A DNA stretch of 33,839 bases, taken from the NCBI GenBank assembly GCA_016934975.1, contig JAFGRV010000012.1, forward strand, positions 1-33,839, read 5' to 3'. Source of the DNA: Spirochaetales bacterium. GTDB taxonomy: Bacteria; Spirochaetota; Spirochaetia; SZUA-6; JAFGRV01. Below are positions 1 to 8,719 of the stretch, piece after piece. Numbering within the stretch: the stretch's first letter is position 1; every line of letters begins with the position of its first letter. The position numbers and the translations under genes are program-made. A model generated the notes under the pieces. The model was not told where the DNA came from. It worked only from the letters and a program-made list of their open reading frames with translations, and did not search any database.

Positions 1-160
1 TAATCAATGAGGCAATTTAAATTTATTAGGATTATTATGATTTTTAATTATAAAATTATTACTTCTATTAACTGTAAGTATAAAAAACCCGAGAATATCA
101 TAGTGTAATTATGTTAATCGTAGATAGCTTTAAGTATACTTTAAAATCGAGGAGAAAGTT
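1..160. other. AT-rich leader with no gene recognised
   Basis: This stretch is strongly AT-rich and has no convincing open reading frame. A TATACT hexamer at 135-140 lies just upstream of the first gene and could be a -10 box, but no good -35 box is seen at the right distance. Confidence 0.5.
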
Positions 161-868
161 GTGGAAAGATTTTTAGATATTTTAAAATCGATTACAATAA
201 AAATAGGAGATTTCTTTGATATATTTGACTTATCTTTTTTTATATCGGGTTTTGCATCAGTAGGAGCACTTATTGTTTGGATTAATTTATTCGGAAGCAC
301 TCAGATAAAAGAATTAATTAATCCTACAAATATCAATATCTTTGTAATTATTATAGCGTGCTATATTATCGGTCTCATTAATTTTGCATCCGGTCGAAAC
401 ATACGAATCTGGTTTTTAAAATTAGTTGCAAAATTAAGAAAAGAAAAATATTACACACAACTAAAATCTATTATTATTTCCCATAAGCTTGATAAACATG
501 AGTCATATAAAGAATATTTGACTGATAATAAAAAATTGAATCAAAATATGTGGAGATTATATATACGTCTTTGGGCAGAAATTAGGGAAAATTCAAATTT
601 ACTTTTGTCCTATAATCTTATACGGCGATACTGGGTTTTAGCAGCAATTTTTGACGGACTTATGATGTCTTTATTTCTCTGGGTAGTGGTACTTATATAT
701 TGGATTTTTCAACCACCTGTCATAGGATTGCTCAGCCCATCTATCGGATGGCCACTTGTAGGAATTATTTTTATTGTGTCTTTATTTTGTTCAAGGGAAG
801 CATACAGATATGCTAAATTCCAAATGGAAGAACTGGTTGCCACTTTAGCATTAAAAAAGGTAAAATAA
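161..868 (+). CDS. Hypothetical integral membrane protein
   Basis: I do not recognise the family of this 235-residue protein. Hydrophobic segments lie near residues 25-45 and 57-75, and there are two more around 158-180 and 185-207, so four membrane passes are likely. A long basic, polar region (about 85-145) sits between the two pairs and probably faces the cytoplasm. The start is GTG, chosen because a GGAGA ribosome-binding site stands about seven bases upstream. It ends in a short basic tail. Codon use is more AT-rich than in the housekeeping genes further along, which may mean lineage-specific or acquired DNA. No neighbour suggests a role. Confidence 0.7.
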   Translation: MERFLDILKSITIKIGDFFDIFDLSFFISGFASVGALIVWINLFGSTQIKELINPTNINIFVIIIACYIIGLINFASGRNIRIWFLKLVAKLRKEKYYTQLKSIIISHKLDKHESYKEYLTDNKKLNQNMWRLYIRLWAEIRENSNLLLSYNLIRRYWVLAAIFDGLMMSLFLWVVVLIYWIFQPPVIGLLSPSIGWPLVGIIFIVSLFCSREAYRYAKFQMEELVATLALKKVK

Positions 869-1032
869 TAAATCATCATTAACCAATAAAATTACGGAAA
901 GACTAAAAAAGTTGATTAAAAAGGGTCGTTCATGGCTTTTTTACAAGAGTTTACCCCAAACACACTACTACTATTAATTATATAAAAAATTCTTTCTTGC
1001 TTTTTGATTCTTCCTTTCTTACACTTTACTCT

Positions 1033-1938
1033 ATGAACTTCTTAAAGAATTTTTTTACCACAATTTTCATTATTATCCTTTTTCCTTCACTCCTCGCCCT
1101 CTCTTTCGCTGTCATTCTGAACACCACAATTCTTGATGCCGATTTCATGATATCAACCTTGAGCAGTATCGATATCTCTTTTTTATTGGATAATATTCTT
1201 GAAAAAGAGATACCAACGGAGATTCCAAAGGAAGTGCGGACGATGTTCGCAGGGCAAATCAGAACACTCCTCGAAAATCAGCTAAAAACAATTGTCGTAC
1301 CAACTTATAACTATTTATTAGGTGAATCGGAAACCCTTGAAACTGTCATATCTTTAGCAGGTGCTAAAAAGGCGTTAAAACCGGTCATTTTGCAGTACAT
1401 GCTTGCTTCCCAGCCCGAAAAGTATCATCCTCTTATCAAAAAAGAGTATGAAACCTACTGGAAAGAATTTTCTTCCGAAATACCCGACACCATCGACCTG
1501 CATAAACTTATTGAAGATAAGAATGTTTTTGAAACGATTGAACGTATCAGAGAAATATTATCTATTTTTAAACAAGTTGTTCTTCTGTTGATAACTGCAT
1601 CCATCATCCTTATCCTTCTGATTATGCTTATCCAAAGAAATTTACGAAGCCTTTTACATATTGGAGGGATTCTTTTCCTGCTCCTGGGTTTGATTATTTT
1701 TCCGTTAAGTTTGCTCTTTGACTATCTTATGAGTGCTGATTTCTTTGGCAAGGAAATCCCGGTGTTTATCTATAGCACTCTCTTTTCCCTGATTTCCGGT
1801 ATTACAAGTAACATCAGGTTGATTGGGATTGTATACCTCATTGGCGGAGTTTTTTGTTTAATTATTTCGTTTATTCTCAAAAGAAATAAGAATAAGAGAA
1901 CCCCCCGGGAAAACGAACCGGATAGCAATACGGAGTGA
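1033..1938 (+). CDS. Hypothetical membrane protein with large extracytoplasmic domain
   Basis: Family not recognised; about 301 residues from the ATG chosen here. A hydrophobic segment at residues 5-28 is followed by a polar region of about 150 residues with charged helices. Three to four hydrophobic segments follow (about 177-200, 208-230, 245-262, 270-292), and the protein ends in a basic, polar tail. The order suggests one N-terminal anchor, an exported domain, and a C-terminal membrane bundle. A longer reading with a TTG start 36 bases upstream is open, but the ATG puts the hydrophobic anchor at the N-terminus. Neither start has a clear ribosome-binding site. Downstream, small hairpins are possible at about 1960-2000. 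Confidence 0.65.
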   Translation: MNFLKNFFTTIFIIILFPSLLALSFAVILNTTILDADFMISTLSSIDISFLLDNILEKEIPTEIPKEVRTMFAGQIRTLLENQLKTIVVPTYNYLLGESETLETVISLAGAKKALKPVILQYMLASQPEKYHPLIKKEYETYWKEFSSEIPDTIDLHKLIEDKNVFETIERIREILSIFKQVVLLLITASIILILLIMLIQRNLRSLLHIGGILFLLLGLIIFPLSLLFDYLMSADFFGKEIPVFIYSTLFSLISGITSNIRLIGIVYLIGGVFCLIISFILKRNKNKRTPRENEPDSNTE

Positions 1939-2090
1939 TGCTCCACATACCTGGGATACCCCGGTTCTTTACTTTGTTGCCGGGGCTGCACTCCTGGGAG
2001 TACTGAACATTAACTAAATAATCTCTGGCACACTGAAGCTAAACAGAATGAGAACTAATCCATCCTTCATTTCCATCCTGTTTTTTTCGA

Positions 2091-2558
2091 TTACTCCATC
2101 ATTCTTAAAGTAGACTCTGCTATTTTACTGTTAGGAAATTCTTCCAGCACTTGTTTATACGTCTTTATAGATTCATCCTTTTTTCCAATTTGTCCTAAAC
2201 AAAAAGCTTTGTTTAATAATGCCATTTCCGTATATGATATTCGTGAAGAACTGAGAATGGTTATAAATCGGTATTTATCGATCCACCTATATTTTTTAAA
2301 AAACAGATAACTTGCCTCAAAACATGGTAAAGCTTGTTCGAAATTCCCTTTTTTATAGAAAGCAACACCTTTCCGGTGGTAATGAGGGATACTATATCTA
2401 AGAATAATTGTAAGAACTATAAATATTCCAAATGAATATAACATATAATTCTCTTTATCAATCTGATAAAAAACAAAGATCAATATTGCGATTAAAGATA
2501 GTTGTAGTAGGATTGAAACAATATTAATTTGCTTTACAATTGGTAAATTCGATGACAT
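2091..2558 (-). CDS. Membrane-anchored TPR protein
   Basis: A 155-residue protein with two hydrophobic segments at about residues 13-32 and 38-55, followed by a soluble C-terminal half. The soluble part reads as tetratricopeptide-type helices: a unit starting HRKGVAFYKKGNFEQALPCF and a second around GQIGKKDESIKTYKQVLEEF show the usual spacing of small and aromatic residues. TPRs bind other proteins, so a scaffold role in the membrane is likely, but the partner is unknown. The ATG is preceded by GGAGGTGAC, a strong ribosome-binding site. The gene diverges from the helicase gene across a repeat-bearing gap. Confidence 0.75.
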   Translation of the reverse strand: MSSNLPIVKQINIVSILLQLSLIAILIFVFYQIDKENYMLYSFGIFIVLTIILRYSIPHYHRKGVAFYKKGNFEQALPCFEASYLFFKKYRWIDKYRFITILSSSRISYTEMALLNKAFCLGQIGKKDESIKTYKQVLEEFPNSKIAESTLRMME

Positions 2559-2884
2559 GTCACCTCCGGAGATATGGTATCAAACATCCCCCTTATAATC
2601 ATGTAAAATTTTCTATTCCGGATTACGGCACCTTTCAAATTAACACCGCTCCTGGTAATAATTGCTTTTTTTATCCAATTTGTCAATATCACAATGTACT
2701 GGGGTGCGATTGAACGAATTAGTTGTTATTCACTATGTTGATGACTATTTCTCATACAAGAACATATTTATAAAATAATTTTGTCAAGGGTGAATAAAAA
2801 TCCTTAAATTCCCACCCGTGTACCGGATAATCCGGAAGGGGGCATCTTTCGAGCCGGGCTATTCACTCCGCAGATTAAAATATC

Positions 2885-2896
2885 AAGCTCCGTCCC
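2885..2896 (-). repeat. Dispersed AGGGACGGAGCT element, copy 1
   Basis: On the plus strand this reads AAGCTCCGTCCC, so the element runs on the minus strand and 11 of 12 core bases fall in the span. It lies about 40 bases left of the tandem duplication that carries the next two copies. Confidence 0.75.
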
Positions 2897-2937
2897 CAAG
2901 AACCAAGAAATCCTATCCGATTTCAACAAATCCTGAG

Positions 2938-3017
2938 CTCCGTCCCTAAAAACCTGCCTTGACAGAGAAGGATAAACCTCCGTCCCTAAAAACCTGCCTT
3001 GACAGAGAAGGATAAAC
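2938..3017 (-). repeat. Perfect 40-bp tandem duplication carrying the element
   Basis: Two identical 40-base units lie head to tail at 2938-2977 and 2978-3017. Each begins CTCCGTCCCTAAAAACCTGC and includes a TTGACA hexamer (2959-2964 and 2999-3004). Each unit starts inside the dispersed element; the full 12-base core of the first copy is at 2936-2947, and the second copy keeps only the last ten bases (2978-2987). Exact identity implies a recent duplication. Confidence 0.9.
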
Positions 3018-3026
3018 CTTTACAAT
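2999..3026 (+). promoter_or_regulatory. Promoter for the UvrD-family helicase gene
   Basis: TTGACA at 2999-3004 and TACAAT at 3021-3026 are 16 bases apart, a close match to the sigma-70 consensus. The -35 box is inside the second unit of the 40-base duplication. The same box in the first unit has no matching -10. Transcription would begin near 3033, about 25 bases before the start codon. Confidence 0.65.
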
Positions 3027-3058
3027 ACCGGATAAAGAAGGATGTATAGTGAATAATC

Positions 3059-5116
3059 ATGCAATATCTTGATATGCTTAATGAAAAACAAAGACAAGCT
3101 GTTCTCCACCTTGGACATCCTCTGCTTATCCTTGCCGGGGCCGGATCGGGAAAAACCCGTGTCATCACTACCAAAATAGCATGGCTTATCAACGAAATGA
3201 ACTATAATCCCCGCTCAATTCTCGCGGTGACCTTTACCAACAAGGCTGCGGATGAAATGAGAAACAGGGTTCTCTCTCTGGCAGAGGGGGCAGAGAATGT
3301 CATGATACGGACGTTCCATTCTTTCGGTGCCTGGCTTTTGCGGAGAAATACACATATTCTTAATCTCCCATCCCATTTTTCCATTTATGATGTTGATGAT
3401 ATGGTCGCCATGCTTAAATCGATCATTCAGGAAAAAATGTCTTTACAGGAATTACGGTGGCTGAGCTCCAGGATCAGCAGGGCAAAAGACAAATGTCTTA
3501 CCCCGGATGATAATTTATCGGATATTTGCGATGACGAGGAGGAGTTCGCAAAGACATATAAGGCATATCAAGCGAGGCTTGAGATAAACGGGTGTGTAGA
3601 CTTCGGGGACCTTATCATGCGGCCGGTATTATTATTAAAACACAATCCCCAGGTAAAAAAGAGGATACAGGACCGGTTTCAGGTTATTCTCGTTGATGAG
3701 TTTCAAGACTCCAATACTGCACAGTTTGAACTGTTAAAAGAAATGTACAGCGGAAGTAATTACCTTTGTGTTGTGGGGGATGAGGACCAGTCTATTTATT
3801 CCTTTCGAGGTGCGGAGGTAGAGAATATTGTTGAGTTCCCCAAGGTTTTTCCGGGGACAGAGGTGATAATGCTGGAACAAAATTACCGCTCCACAGGGAG
3901 TATTCTGGACCTGGCAGTGAAGGTGGTCAATAATAATGAATATCGATTAGGGAAAAATCTCTGGACAGAAAATCCGCAGGGAGATCTCCCGGTCATTACA
4001 CAGCTTTCAAATCAGGACGAGGAAGCACTCTTTTGCGCACATATTTTAAAAGACAGAAAATATGACGGAACGGCCATTTTATACAGAAACAATTATCAAT
4101 CCAGGGCAATCGAAACATTATTTATCAAACTGGGGATCCCTTACCGGATTGTCGGAACACTTCGGTTCTATGAGCGGGAAGAGATAAAGGATATTCTTGC
4201 GTATTTAAAATTTATCGTAAATACCAAAGATGAGATTTCATTTAAAAGAGCATTAAATAAGCCTTCCCGGAGCATAGGAGCGAAAAGCATCGAAAAAATC
4301 CTCGAATCTCCGGGAGATACATTGTTAGAAAAAAGTATGGAAGCCCGATCCCATCTCTCAAAAAAAGCAAGAGAAGGCCTGCAATATTTTCTTAGTGTTA
4401 TAGAAGAAACTTACACCATGTTGGAATCGCACTCACTCTCCGAGGTCATTCACAGCCTTATTATCCGGTCCGGGTTGTATGATTATTATAAAGAAACGGA
4501 TAAAAAAAACTCTACGACAAAAGTACAAAACCTTGAAGAATTTGTGAATGCCACAAACCAATACCCGGGGGGAACGGATGGACTTTCGTTTTTTCTGGAA
4601 GCCACACTGTTAAGTGGTTCAGCCGAAAATCCATATGCTGCCGATGGAAAAGTAACCCTTATTACTGTTCATAATACGAAGGGGCTTGAATTTGACCGGG
4701 TGATCCTGACAGGGTTGGAAGACGGGTTATTTCCCTATATCTCAAATTCAGAATATAGAGATGATGATGATTTTGAGGAAGAGCGAAGACTCTTTTATGT
4801 AGGGGCAACGAGAGCTAAAAACGAATTGTATCTTACGTATTGCTCACAACGTCTTGTCTTCGGAAAATATAACCGTCAATCACCATCACGTTTTCTTTTG
4901 GAGATACCCGGTCATTGTGTTCGAATGATTGATGATGAAGACGGAAAAAAAAGCAGCGGTTTTTCACGGGGAATGCGTGTTATGCACCCCGAATATGGGG
5001 CTGGTATAATTGACAAAAAATGGTATAATGATGATGATGAGATGGTACTTGTTAAATTTGATACTGGCAGATATTTACAATTTATTTCCGTGTATTCAAA
5101 ACTGGAAAGATGCTAA
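3059..5116 (+). CDS. UvrD/PcrA/Rep-family 3'-5' DNA helicase
   Basis: Superfamily 1A helicase of 685 residues, close to the usual length for UvrD and PcrA; it uses ATP to unwind DNA in repair and replication restart. Motifs appear in order: the Q-type N-terminus LNEKQRQAV, Walker A AGAGSGKT (residues 26-33), VTFTNKAADEM (Ia), VDEFQDSN (II, Walker B), GDEDQSIYSFRGAE (III), QNYRST (IV), TVHNTKGLEFDRV (V) and YVGATRA (VI). The C-terminal MHPEYGAGII segment matches the small Tudor-like domain that ends many UvrD/PcrA proteins. All catalytic residues look intact. Which of uvrD, pcrA or rep it replaces cannot be told from sequence alone. The ATG is used although the nearest AAGGA is unusually far upstream (about 15 bases). 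Confidence 0.93.
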   Translation: MQYLDMLNEKQRQAVLHLGHPLLILAGAGSGKTRVITTKIAWLINEMNYNPRSILAVTFTNKAADEMRNRVLSLAEGAENVMIRTFHSFGAWLLRRNTHILNLPSHFSIYDVDDMVAMLKSIIQEKMSLQELRWLSSRISRAKDKCLTPDDNLSDICDDEEEFAKTYKAYQARLEINGCVDFGDLIMRPVLLLKHNPQVKKRIQDRFQVILVDEFQDSNTAQFELLKEMYSGSNYLCVVGDEDQSIYSFRGAEVENIVEFPKVFPGTEVIMLEQNYRSTGSILDLAVKVVNNNEYRLGKNLWTENPQGDLPVITQLSNQDEEALFCAHILKDRKYDGTAILYRNNYQSRAIETLFIKLGIPYRIVGTLRFYEREEIKDILAYLKFIVNTKDEISFKRALNKPSRSIGAKSIEKILESPGDTLLEKSMEARSHLSKKAREGLQYFLSVIEETYTMLESHSLSEVIHSLIIRSGLYDYYKETDKKNSTTKVQNLEEFVNATNQYPGGTDGLSFFLEATLLSGSAENPYAADGKVTLITVHNTKGLEFDRVILTGLEDGLFPYISNSEYRDDDDFEEERRLFYVGATRAKNELYLTYCSQRLVFGKYNRQSPSRFLLEIPGHCVRMIDDEDGKKSSGFSRGMRVMHPEYGAGIIDKKWYNDDDEMVLVKFDTGRYLQFISVYSKLERC

Positions 5117-5185
5117 TGGAAATTCTTACAATCCTGATAAATCGTTAATTTTATCTTCTATAGAATAGGGTTTTATCGAAAAACT

Positions 5186-6004
5186 ATGAAACAGAGTACG
5201 ACAGATTCATTATCCAAATTCATTCCTGTTATGAAACGTGCCCGGGGTTACAGACTCTACGATAATTACGGGAAAAGATATGTTGATCTTTATCAGCAAA
5301 ACGGGCATGCACTTCTTGGACACCGGGCATTTTCACTCACCACAGTACTTAAGAATATCATCTCCAAGGGACTTATTTTTGATCTCCCCTCGATCTATGG
5401 ATCTCGATTAATAAAAGCTGTGAAAGAGCTTATTCCGGGGATACAATCTGTTTTTATAGCTGGTTCAATAGAACAGGGGTTACAATCAATAACAGATAGC
5501 GGAGAGATGAATCTCTCGCGCCATGATATATACGATCCTTTTCTAAAAAATAAAAAAGGAAAAATCGCGGTGTGGCGCCCATTTTCCGGGATAACATATG
5601 AGGATGAACAAATACTGCTCCCGATTCTTCCTTTTTCCGTCGGGGGTTCACCAATAGTCATCTGTTTCAGAAAAAAGCTGGAGATTCCGGAAAGTGCTCC
5701 TCTTTTATCACCTTTTCTTCTGGCAGGAACAGTAAGAGCTGTTTATGACCTCAATAAATATGTATTGCCGGAATGGTTTAGCCATAATTTGCTTAAAAAT
5801 AGCGTAAAATGGGATCAACGGGGAATTTATATTCTTCCTAAAATGGAAAAGAGAGAGTACGACATTGAATTTAAAAAATTCTTAAACCACGGTATCCTGC
5901 TTTCCCCTCATTATCCGCAGCCAAGTATTTTACCCGGAGAACTTTCTTCCGGAGAACTACAGAATATTTTACAATTATTTAGAAGAGAAGAGAAGAGAAT
6001 ATAA
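5186..6004 (+). CDS. Shortened class-III aminotransferase-like protein
   Basis: The N-terminal 90 residues resemble the start of class-III (glutamate-1-semialdehyde-type) aminotransferases: RARGYRLYDNYGKRYVDLYQ is the family's conserved opening, followed by NGHALLGHR. Full enzymes are about 430 residues; this one is 272. I find neither the internal Asp motif that holds the PLP ring nor the Schiff-base lysine motif, so the catalytic core appears to be missing. The frame is open throughout and the C-terminal region (LLSPFLLAGTVRAVYDLN and later) looks conserved rather than decayed. I recall similar short proteins in spirochaetes, so this may be a repurposed non-catalytic protein and not a fresh pseudogene. 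It lies 69 bases after the helicase gene and has no clear ribosome-binding site. Confidence 0.6.
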   Translation: MKQSTTDSLSKFIPVMKRARGYRLYDNYGKRYVDLYQQNGHALLGHRAFSLTTVLKNIISKGLIFDLPSIYGSRLIKAVKELIPGIQSVFIAGSIEQGLQSITDSGEMNLSRHDIYDPFLKNKKGKIAVWRPFSGITYEDEQILLPILPFSVGGSPIVICFRKKLEIPESAPLLSPFLLAGTVRAVYDLNKYVLPEWFSHNLLKNSVKWDQRGIYILPKMEKREYDIEFKKFLNHGILLSPHYPQPSILPGELSSGELQNILQLFRREEKRI

Positions 6005-6018
6005 AAGTATAGAAATAT

Positions 6019-6071
6019 GCTATTATTCCGAATATTTTAGTTTTTTAAACAAGAATATTCGGAATAATAGC
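6019..6071. repeat. Perfect 18-bp inverted repeat
   Basis: The arms GCTATTATTCCGAATATT (6019-6036) and its exact complement (6054-6071) flank a 17-base loop, 15 bases after the aminotransferase-like gene. It would form a long stable hairpin and may end or protect that transcript. There is no T tract after it, so it is not a textbook intrinsic terminator. The following 200 bases up to the next gene include a shorter GC-rich hairpin (GCGGGC/GCCTGC near 6145-6160). Confidence 0.75.
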
Positions 6072-6271
6072 GAAACGCAGGTTTTGCAAGAAATCAGAAA
6101 TATTCAAAACTGCAACCGCGTAATAAATTAATTATTTGGATTGCGGGCACAGCCTGCGTAATGTATATACTGATAATTTTTAAAATGCCTGATGTAATAA
6201 TCAGGAGGGTATCTTTCAATAATTGCTTGTTTCGAAACAGTTGAGTATACAATTAAGTCCAGGAGAAAAAA

Positions 6272-6571
6272 ATGGAATATAATGAAATAATAATACTTAC
6301 CAGAATTGTAACCGGAGCAATCGGCGCGTTTTTCTCAATCCTCCTCTGGTCAAAAACCAGGGAACCCGCATGGATATTTATTATTATAGGGAGTTTATGC
6401 TATTATACGGAAATTATTTTTTCCACCCTTGAAACATTCGGGATTTTAAAAAAAGATATTCTTGTTATAGCAGGAATTCCATTAGTAAAGATACTCCTCA
6501 TTAACCTTCCGATACTTTTTATAACTATTGGATTTATTACAATACTCATAAATAAAAAAAATTATTCTTAA
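6272..6571 (+). CDS. Small hypothetical membrane protein (three TM segments)
   Basis: A 99-residue, very hydrophobic protein with likely membrane helices at about residues 7-25, 30-48 and 66-92. A short polar stretch with LKKDI lies between the second and third. No family is recognised and no catalytic motif is seen. The ATG follows an AGGAGAAAAAA ribosome-binding site, which supports translation. It stands alone, with 267 bases before it and about 300 after it. Confidence 0.6.
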   Translation: MEYNEIIILTRIVTGAIGAFFSILLWSKTREPAWIFIIIGSLCYYTEIIFSTLETFGILKKDILVIAGIPLVKILLINLPILFITIGFITILINKKNYS

Positions 6572-6887
6572 AGCCAGGAAAATCAATCATAGAGCATACT
6601 TTTTTCGTAATCTGCTTTTAATGTAATCATTACAAAAAGAGTATCTGATTTCTTTCTAAAACAACTCAGTAAATTCAGTGAAGTTCCTGACTTTGCATGG
6701 GGATAAAAACACTCCAAAGCCAATTTCATAAACTCTAAAATTACTCTTGTTTTCCCGCAATTAAATCAATATACGATTGACAATAATCAAATATAAAAAT
6801 AAAATGAAAAAAGATCAAAAAATGATTGACAGATCTAAAAATATATATATCTTTCTCATATAAAGAAAAATGAGATTGGAGGAAGGA
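6572..6887. other. Intergenic stretch with imperfect inverted repeat and promoters
   Basis: No gene is seen. An imperfect inverted repeat (15-base arms with two mismatches, 6597-6611 and 6629-6643) lies just after the preceding gene and may form a hairpin at the transcript end; no T tract follows. The right side carries two -35-like TTGACA boxes, listed as promoters. Confidence 0.5.
6777..6805 (+). promoter_or_regulatory. Promoter for the 79-residue membrane protein gene
   Basis: TTGACA (6777-6782), a 17-base spacer and TAAAAT (6800-6805) give a near-consensus sigma-70 promoter about 80 bases before the start. A second TTGACA at 6826-6831 with TATCTT at 6848-6853 (16-base spacer) could serve as a nearer start. 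The rplM gene 100 bases downstream could share this transcript. Confidence 0.6.
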
Positions 6888-7127
6888 ATGATTGCATTAG
6901 TTATTGGTATAATATGTATGGTTTTTACTGTTTGGGCGATTCTACCATTCCCATTTCCCATGGGTTTGGATTGGGGTGAAGAGATAGTAAAGTTTTTAAT
7001 GGGTGGAGGGCCAATCTTAGCTCTTCTTATTGGTATCATTGCCTTTTTTATCGGGATTGCAGATATTAGAGATAAGATCGAAGAGAAAAAAGAATTAAAA
7101 GAAGAAAAAGAGAAAGCAAAAGAGTAG
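6888..7127 (+). CDS. Small conserved membrane protein with charged C-terminal helix
   Basis: A 79-residue protein with two hydrophobic segments (residues 1-20 and about 42-60) joined by a short loop with LDWGEE. A lysine- and glutamate-rich C-terminal helix of about 20 residues is likely to lie in the cytoplasm. An upstream in-frame ATG at 6870 exists, but the GGAGGA ribosome-binding site (6878-6883) falls between the two and sits five bases before the ATG used here. I believe similar proteins occur in other spirochaetes; no function is known to me. It lies directly before rplM and has its own good promoter. Confidence 0.65.
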   Translation: MIALVIGIICMVFTVWAILPFPFPMGLDWGEEIVKFLMGGGPILALLIGIIAFFIGIADIRDKIEEKKELKEEKEKAKE

Positions 7128-7136
7128 AATTTACTC

Positions 7137-7165
7137 TTGACATTATTCCAGGAAATATGTAATTA
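7137..7165 (+). promoter_or_regulatory. Candidate rplM-rpsI promoter and leader hairpin
   Basis: TTGACA (7137-7142) and TAATTA (7160-7165) are 17 bases apart; the -10 match is modest. The 70-base leader holds a hairpin, GCTGT/ACAGC (7176-7194), with an overlapping alternative pairing CTGTC/GACAG. Such a leader could bind a ribosomal protein, but I see no match to a named leader RNA. Confidence 0.45.
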
Positions 7166-7234
7166 TACTTATCACGCTGTCTCTATTATACAGCAGGACA
7201 GATAGAAGTATATACTAATATAAGGACTTAATAA

Positions 7235-7663
7235 ATGAAGACAATATTTGTGAAGACAAAGGATATAGAAAAAAAATGGTATATTGTCGATGCTGCTTAC
7301 GAACGTGTTGGCAAAATTGCGACAAAGGTAGCAACAATACTAAGGGGAAAACACAAACCTACTTATTCTCCGCACATGGATGTAGGTGATTTTGTCATTA
7401 TCATCAATGCAGAAAAAGTACAACTTTCCGGTAGAAAAAAAGATAATAAGTTGTATTACAGGCATTCCGGATATCCCGGGGGCTTAAGATCTGAGACATT
7501 CGCAAAAATGATTGTACGAAAACCAACATATCCATTGGAACATGCGATAAAAGGAATGCTTCCCAAAGGGCCCCTTGGGCGTGATTTTTTTCGTCATTTA
7601 AAAGTATATGCCGGGGAAAATCATCCCCATGCATCACAAAAGCCTGAACAGCTTAGTATATAA
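7235..7663 (+). CDS. rplM: 50S ribosomal protein L13
   Basis: Full-length L13 (142 residues, the usual bacterial size), a primary binder of 23S rRNA in the large subunit. Typical sequence blocks are WYIVDAAYERVGKIATKVA near the N-terminus, LRGKHKPTYSPHMDVGDFV, NAEKVQLSGRK, YRHSGYPGGL, and MLPKGPLGR toward the C-terminus. It begins with ATG after TAAGGAC and is followed 18 bases later by rpsI, its normal partner. The order rplM-rpsI-recX matches my memory of Treponema pallidum, which supports the spirochaete assignment. Confidence 0.97.
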   Translation: MKTIFVKTKDIEKKWYIVDAAYERVGKIATKVATILRGKHKPTYSPHMDVGDFVIIINAEKVQLSGRKKDNKLYYRHSGYPGGLRSETFAKMIVRKPTYPLEHAIKGMLPKGPLGRDFFRHLKVYAGENHPHASQKPEQLSI

Positions 7664-7681
7664 AATAACAGGAGAAATGTT

Positions 7682-8074
7682 GTGATTGAAAATCTTGAAG
7701 TAAGAACCGGAAAAAGAAAAACAGCCGTAGCACGTGTTTATTTGAGAAACGGAAGCGGTAAAATAATTGTAAATGGAAAAGACCTGGATACCTATTTTCC
7801 CGGTGAATTATTTAAAATTATTGTGATGAAACCTTTGGAAGTCACAAATAATCTTGTTAATTATGATATAAAGATAAATGTAACCGGAGGTGGTTATTCC
7901 GGCCAGGCAGGAGCATGTCAACATGGTATAGCACGTGCTCTCGCTTATTACGATCTGTCCAATCGTGCATCTTTAAAAGCAAACGGATTTCTTACCCGGG
8001 ACTCACGAATGGTAGAAAGAAAAAAATACGGCCGCCGCGGTGCACGAAGAAGATTCCAGTTCTCAAAGAGATAA
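7682..8074 (+). CDS. rpsI: 30S ribosomal protein S9
   Basis: Full-length S9 (130 residues). The family's blocks are all present: [20 protein letters not shown] at the start, the [10 protein letters not shown] loop, [20 protein letters not shown], the [20 protein letters not shown] segment, and the conserved C-terminal FQFSKR tail that reaches toward the ribosomal P site. The start is GTG at 7682, supported by AGGAGA about six bases upstream. The last 35 bases overlap the proposed start of recX. Confidence 0.97.
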   Translation: MIENLEVRTGKRKTAVARVYLRNGSGKIIVNGKDLDTYFPGELFKIIVMKPLEVTNNLVNYDIKINVTGGGYSGQAGACQHGIARALAYYDLSNRASLKANGFLTRDSRMVERKKYGRRGARRRFQFSKR

Positions 8075-8696
8075 TCTTTATATATCCCGGCTCGAAAACC
8101 TTAAAGGTAATACTATTAAAATAGTTATCTCGGATGGTACAAGTTTTATAGTTTTAGAAGAAGTAATTATAAACGAAAACATCTACCCGGGAAAAGAAAT
8201 TTCATATAAAGATTGTGAAGAGATAAAAGAAGCATCCGAACTGGTGAAGGCTGAAAAACAGGCCATCACACTTCTCTCCTACAGACAGCATTCAAAGAAA
8301 TCCCTCGAATTAAAGCTTTTAAAACGAGGTTTTACAAAAAACTGCATAGAAACTCTGTTTCAAAAACTGAAAAATCTTAATTATCTTAATGATGAAGAGT
8401 TTGCACGTGCATGGGTTTTTTCCAGAATAAACCTTCATCCTGAAGGGAAAATCGCGCTGATGGCTGGACTTCTCAAGCAAGGTATTGAGCGGGTATTAGG
8501 TGAGGTTATTATAAATGAATGTGTCTCCGAAGATATGGAAATTGAGCTTGCATCAACATTATACAAAAAACTGGTACAACTCCACAAGCCGGATATAAAA
8601 ATTGCCGCAACCCTAAAAGCCAGAGGTTTTTCTTACCGTATTATTCGTCAGGTTATGGATATGACAGAACATACGGATGAGAATTTTGATGAATAA
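8040..8696 (+). CDS. recX: Regulatory protein RecX
   Basis: RecX binds RecA filaments and limits recombination. The 218-residue protein shows the three-helix repeats of the family: [42 protein letters not shown], and a C-terminal repeat ending [17 protein letters not shown]. The N-terminal 70 residues are a less conserved beta-rich part seen in many bacterial RecX proteins. A GTG within the end of rpsI is taken as the start because no better start lies downstream before conserved sequence, so the exact N-terminus is uncertain. Co-transcription with rplM and rpsI is likely. Confidence 0.85.
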   Translation: MHEEDSSSQRDNLYISRLENLKGNTIKIVISDGTSFIVLEEVIINENIYPGKEISYKDCEEIKEASELVKAEKQAITLLSYRQHSKKSLELKLLKRGFTKNCIETLFQKLKNLNYLNDEEFARAWVFSRINLHPEGKIALMAGLLKQGIERVLGEVIINECVSEDMEIELASTLYKKLVQLHKPDIKIAATLKARGFSYRIIRQVMDMTEHTDENFDE

Positions 8697-8719
8697 TATA
8701 AACGTAAAACTTTTATTCC

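Larger units (their letters stand above)
2559..3058. other. 500-base gap with repeats and uvrD promoter
   Basis: This divergent gap separates the TPR gene (minus) and the helicase gene (plus). The left two thirds show no gene or clear motif. The right third holds one copy of the AGCTCCGTCCC element, a perfect 40-base tandem duplication, and the helicase promoter. All three are listed separately. Confidence 0.7.

Noticed and set aside
2938-3017. Possible CRISPR array
   Set aside because: There are only two units, head to tail with no spacers between them, and no cas genes nearby; this is a plain tandem duplication.
2986-3384. Two short minus-strand frames at the start of the helicase gene
   Set aside because: They are reverse readings of the helicase N-terminus and of the tandem duplication, with no independent support.
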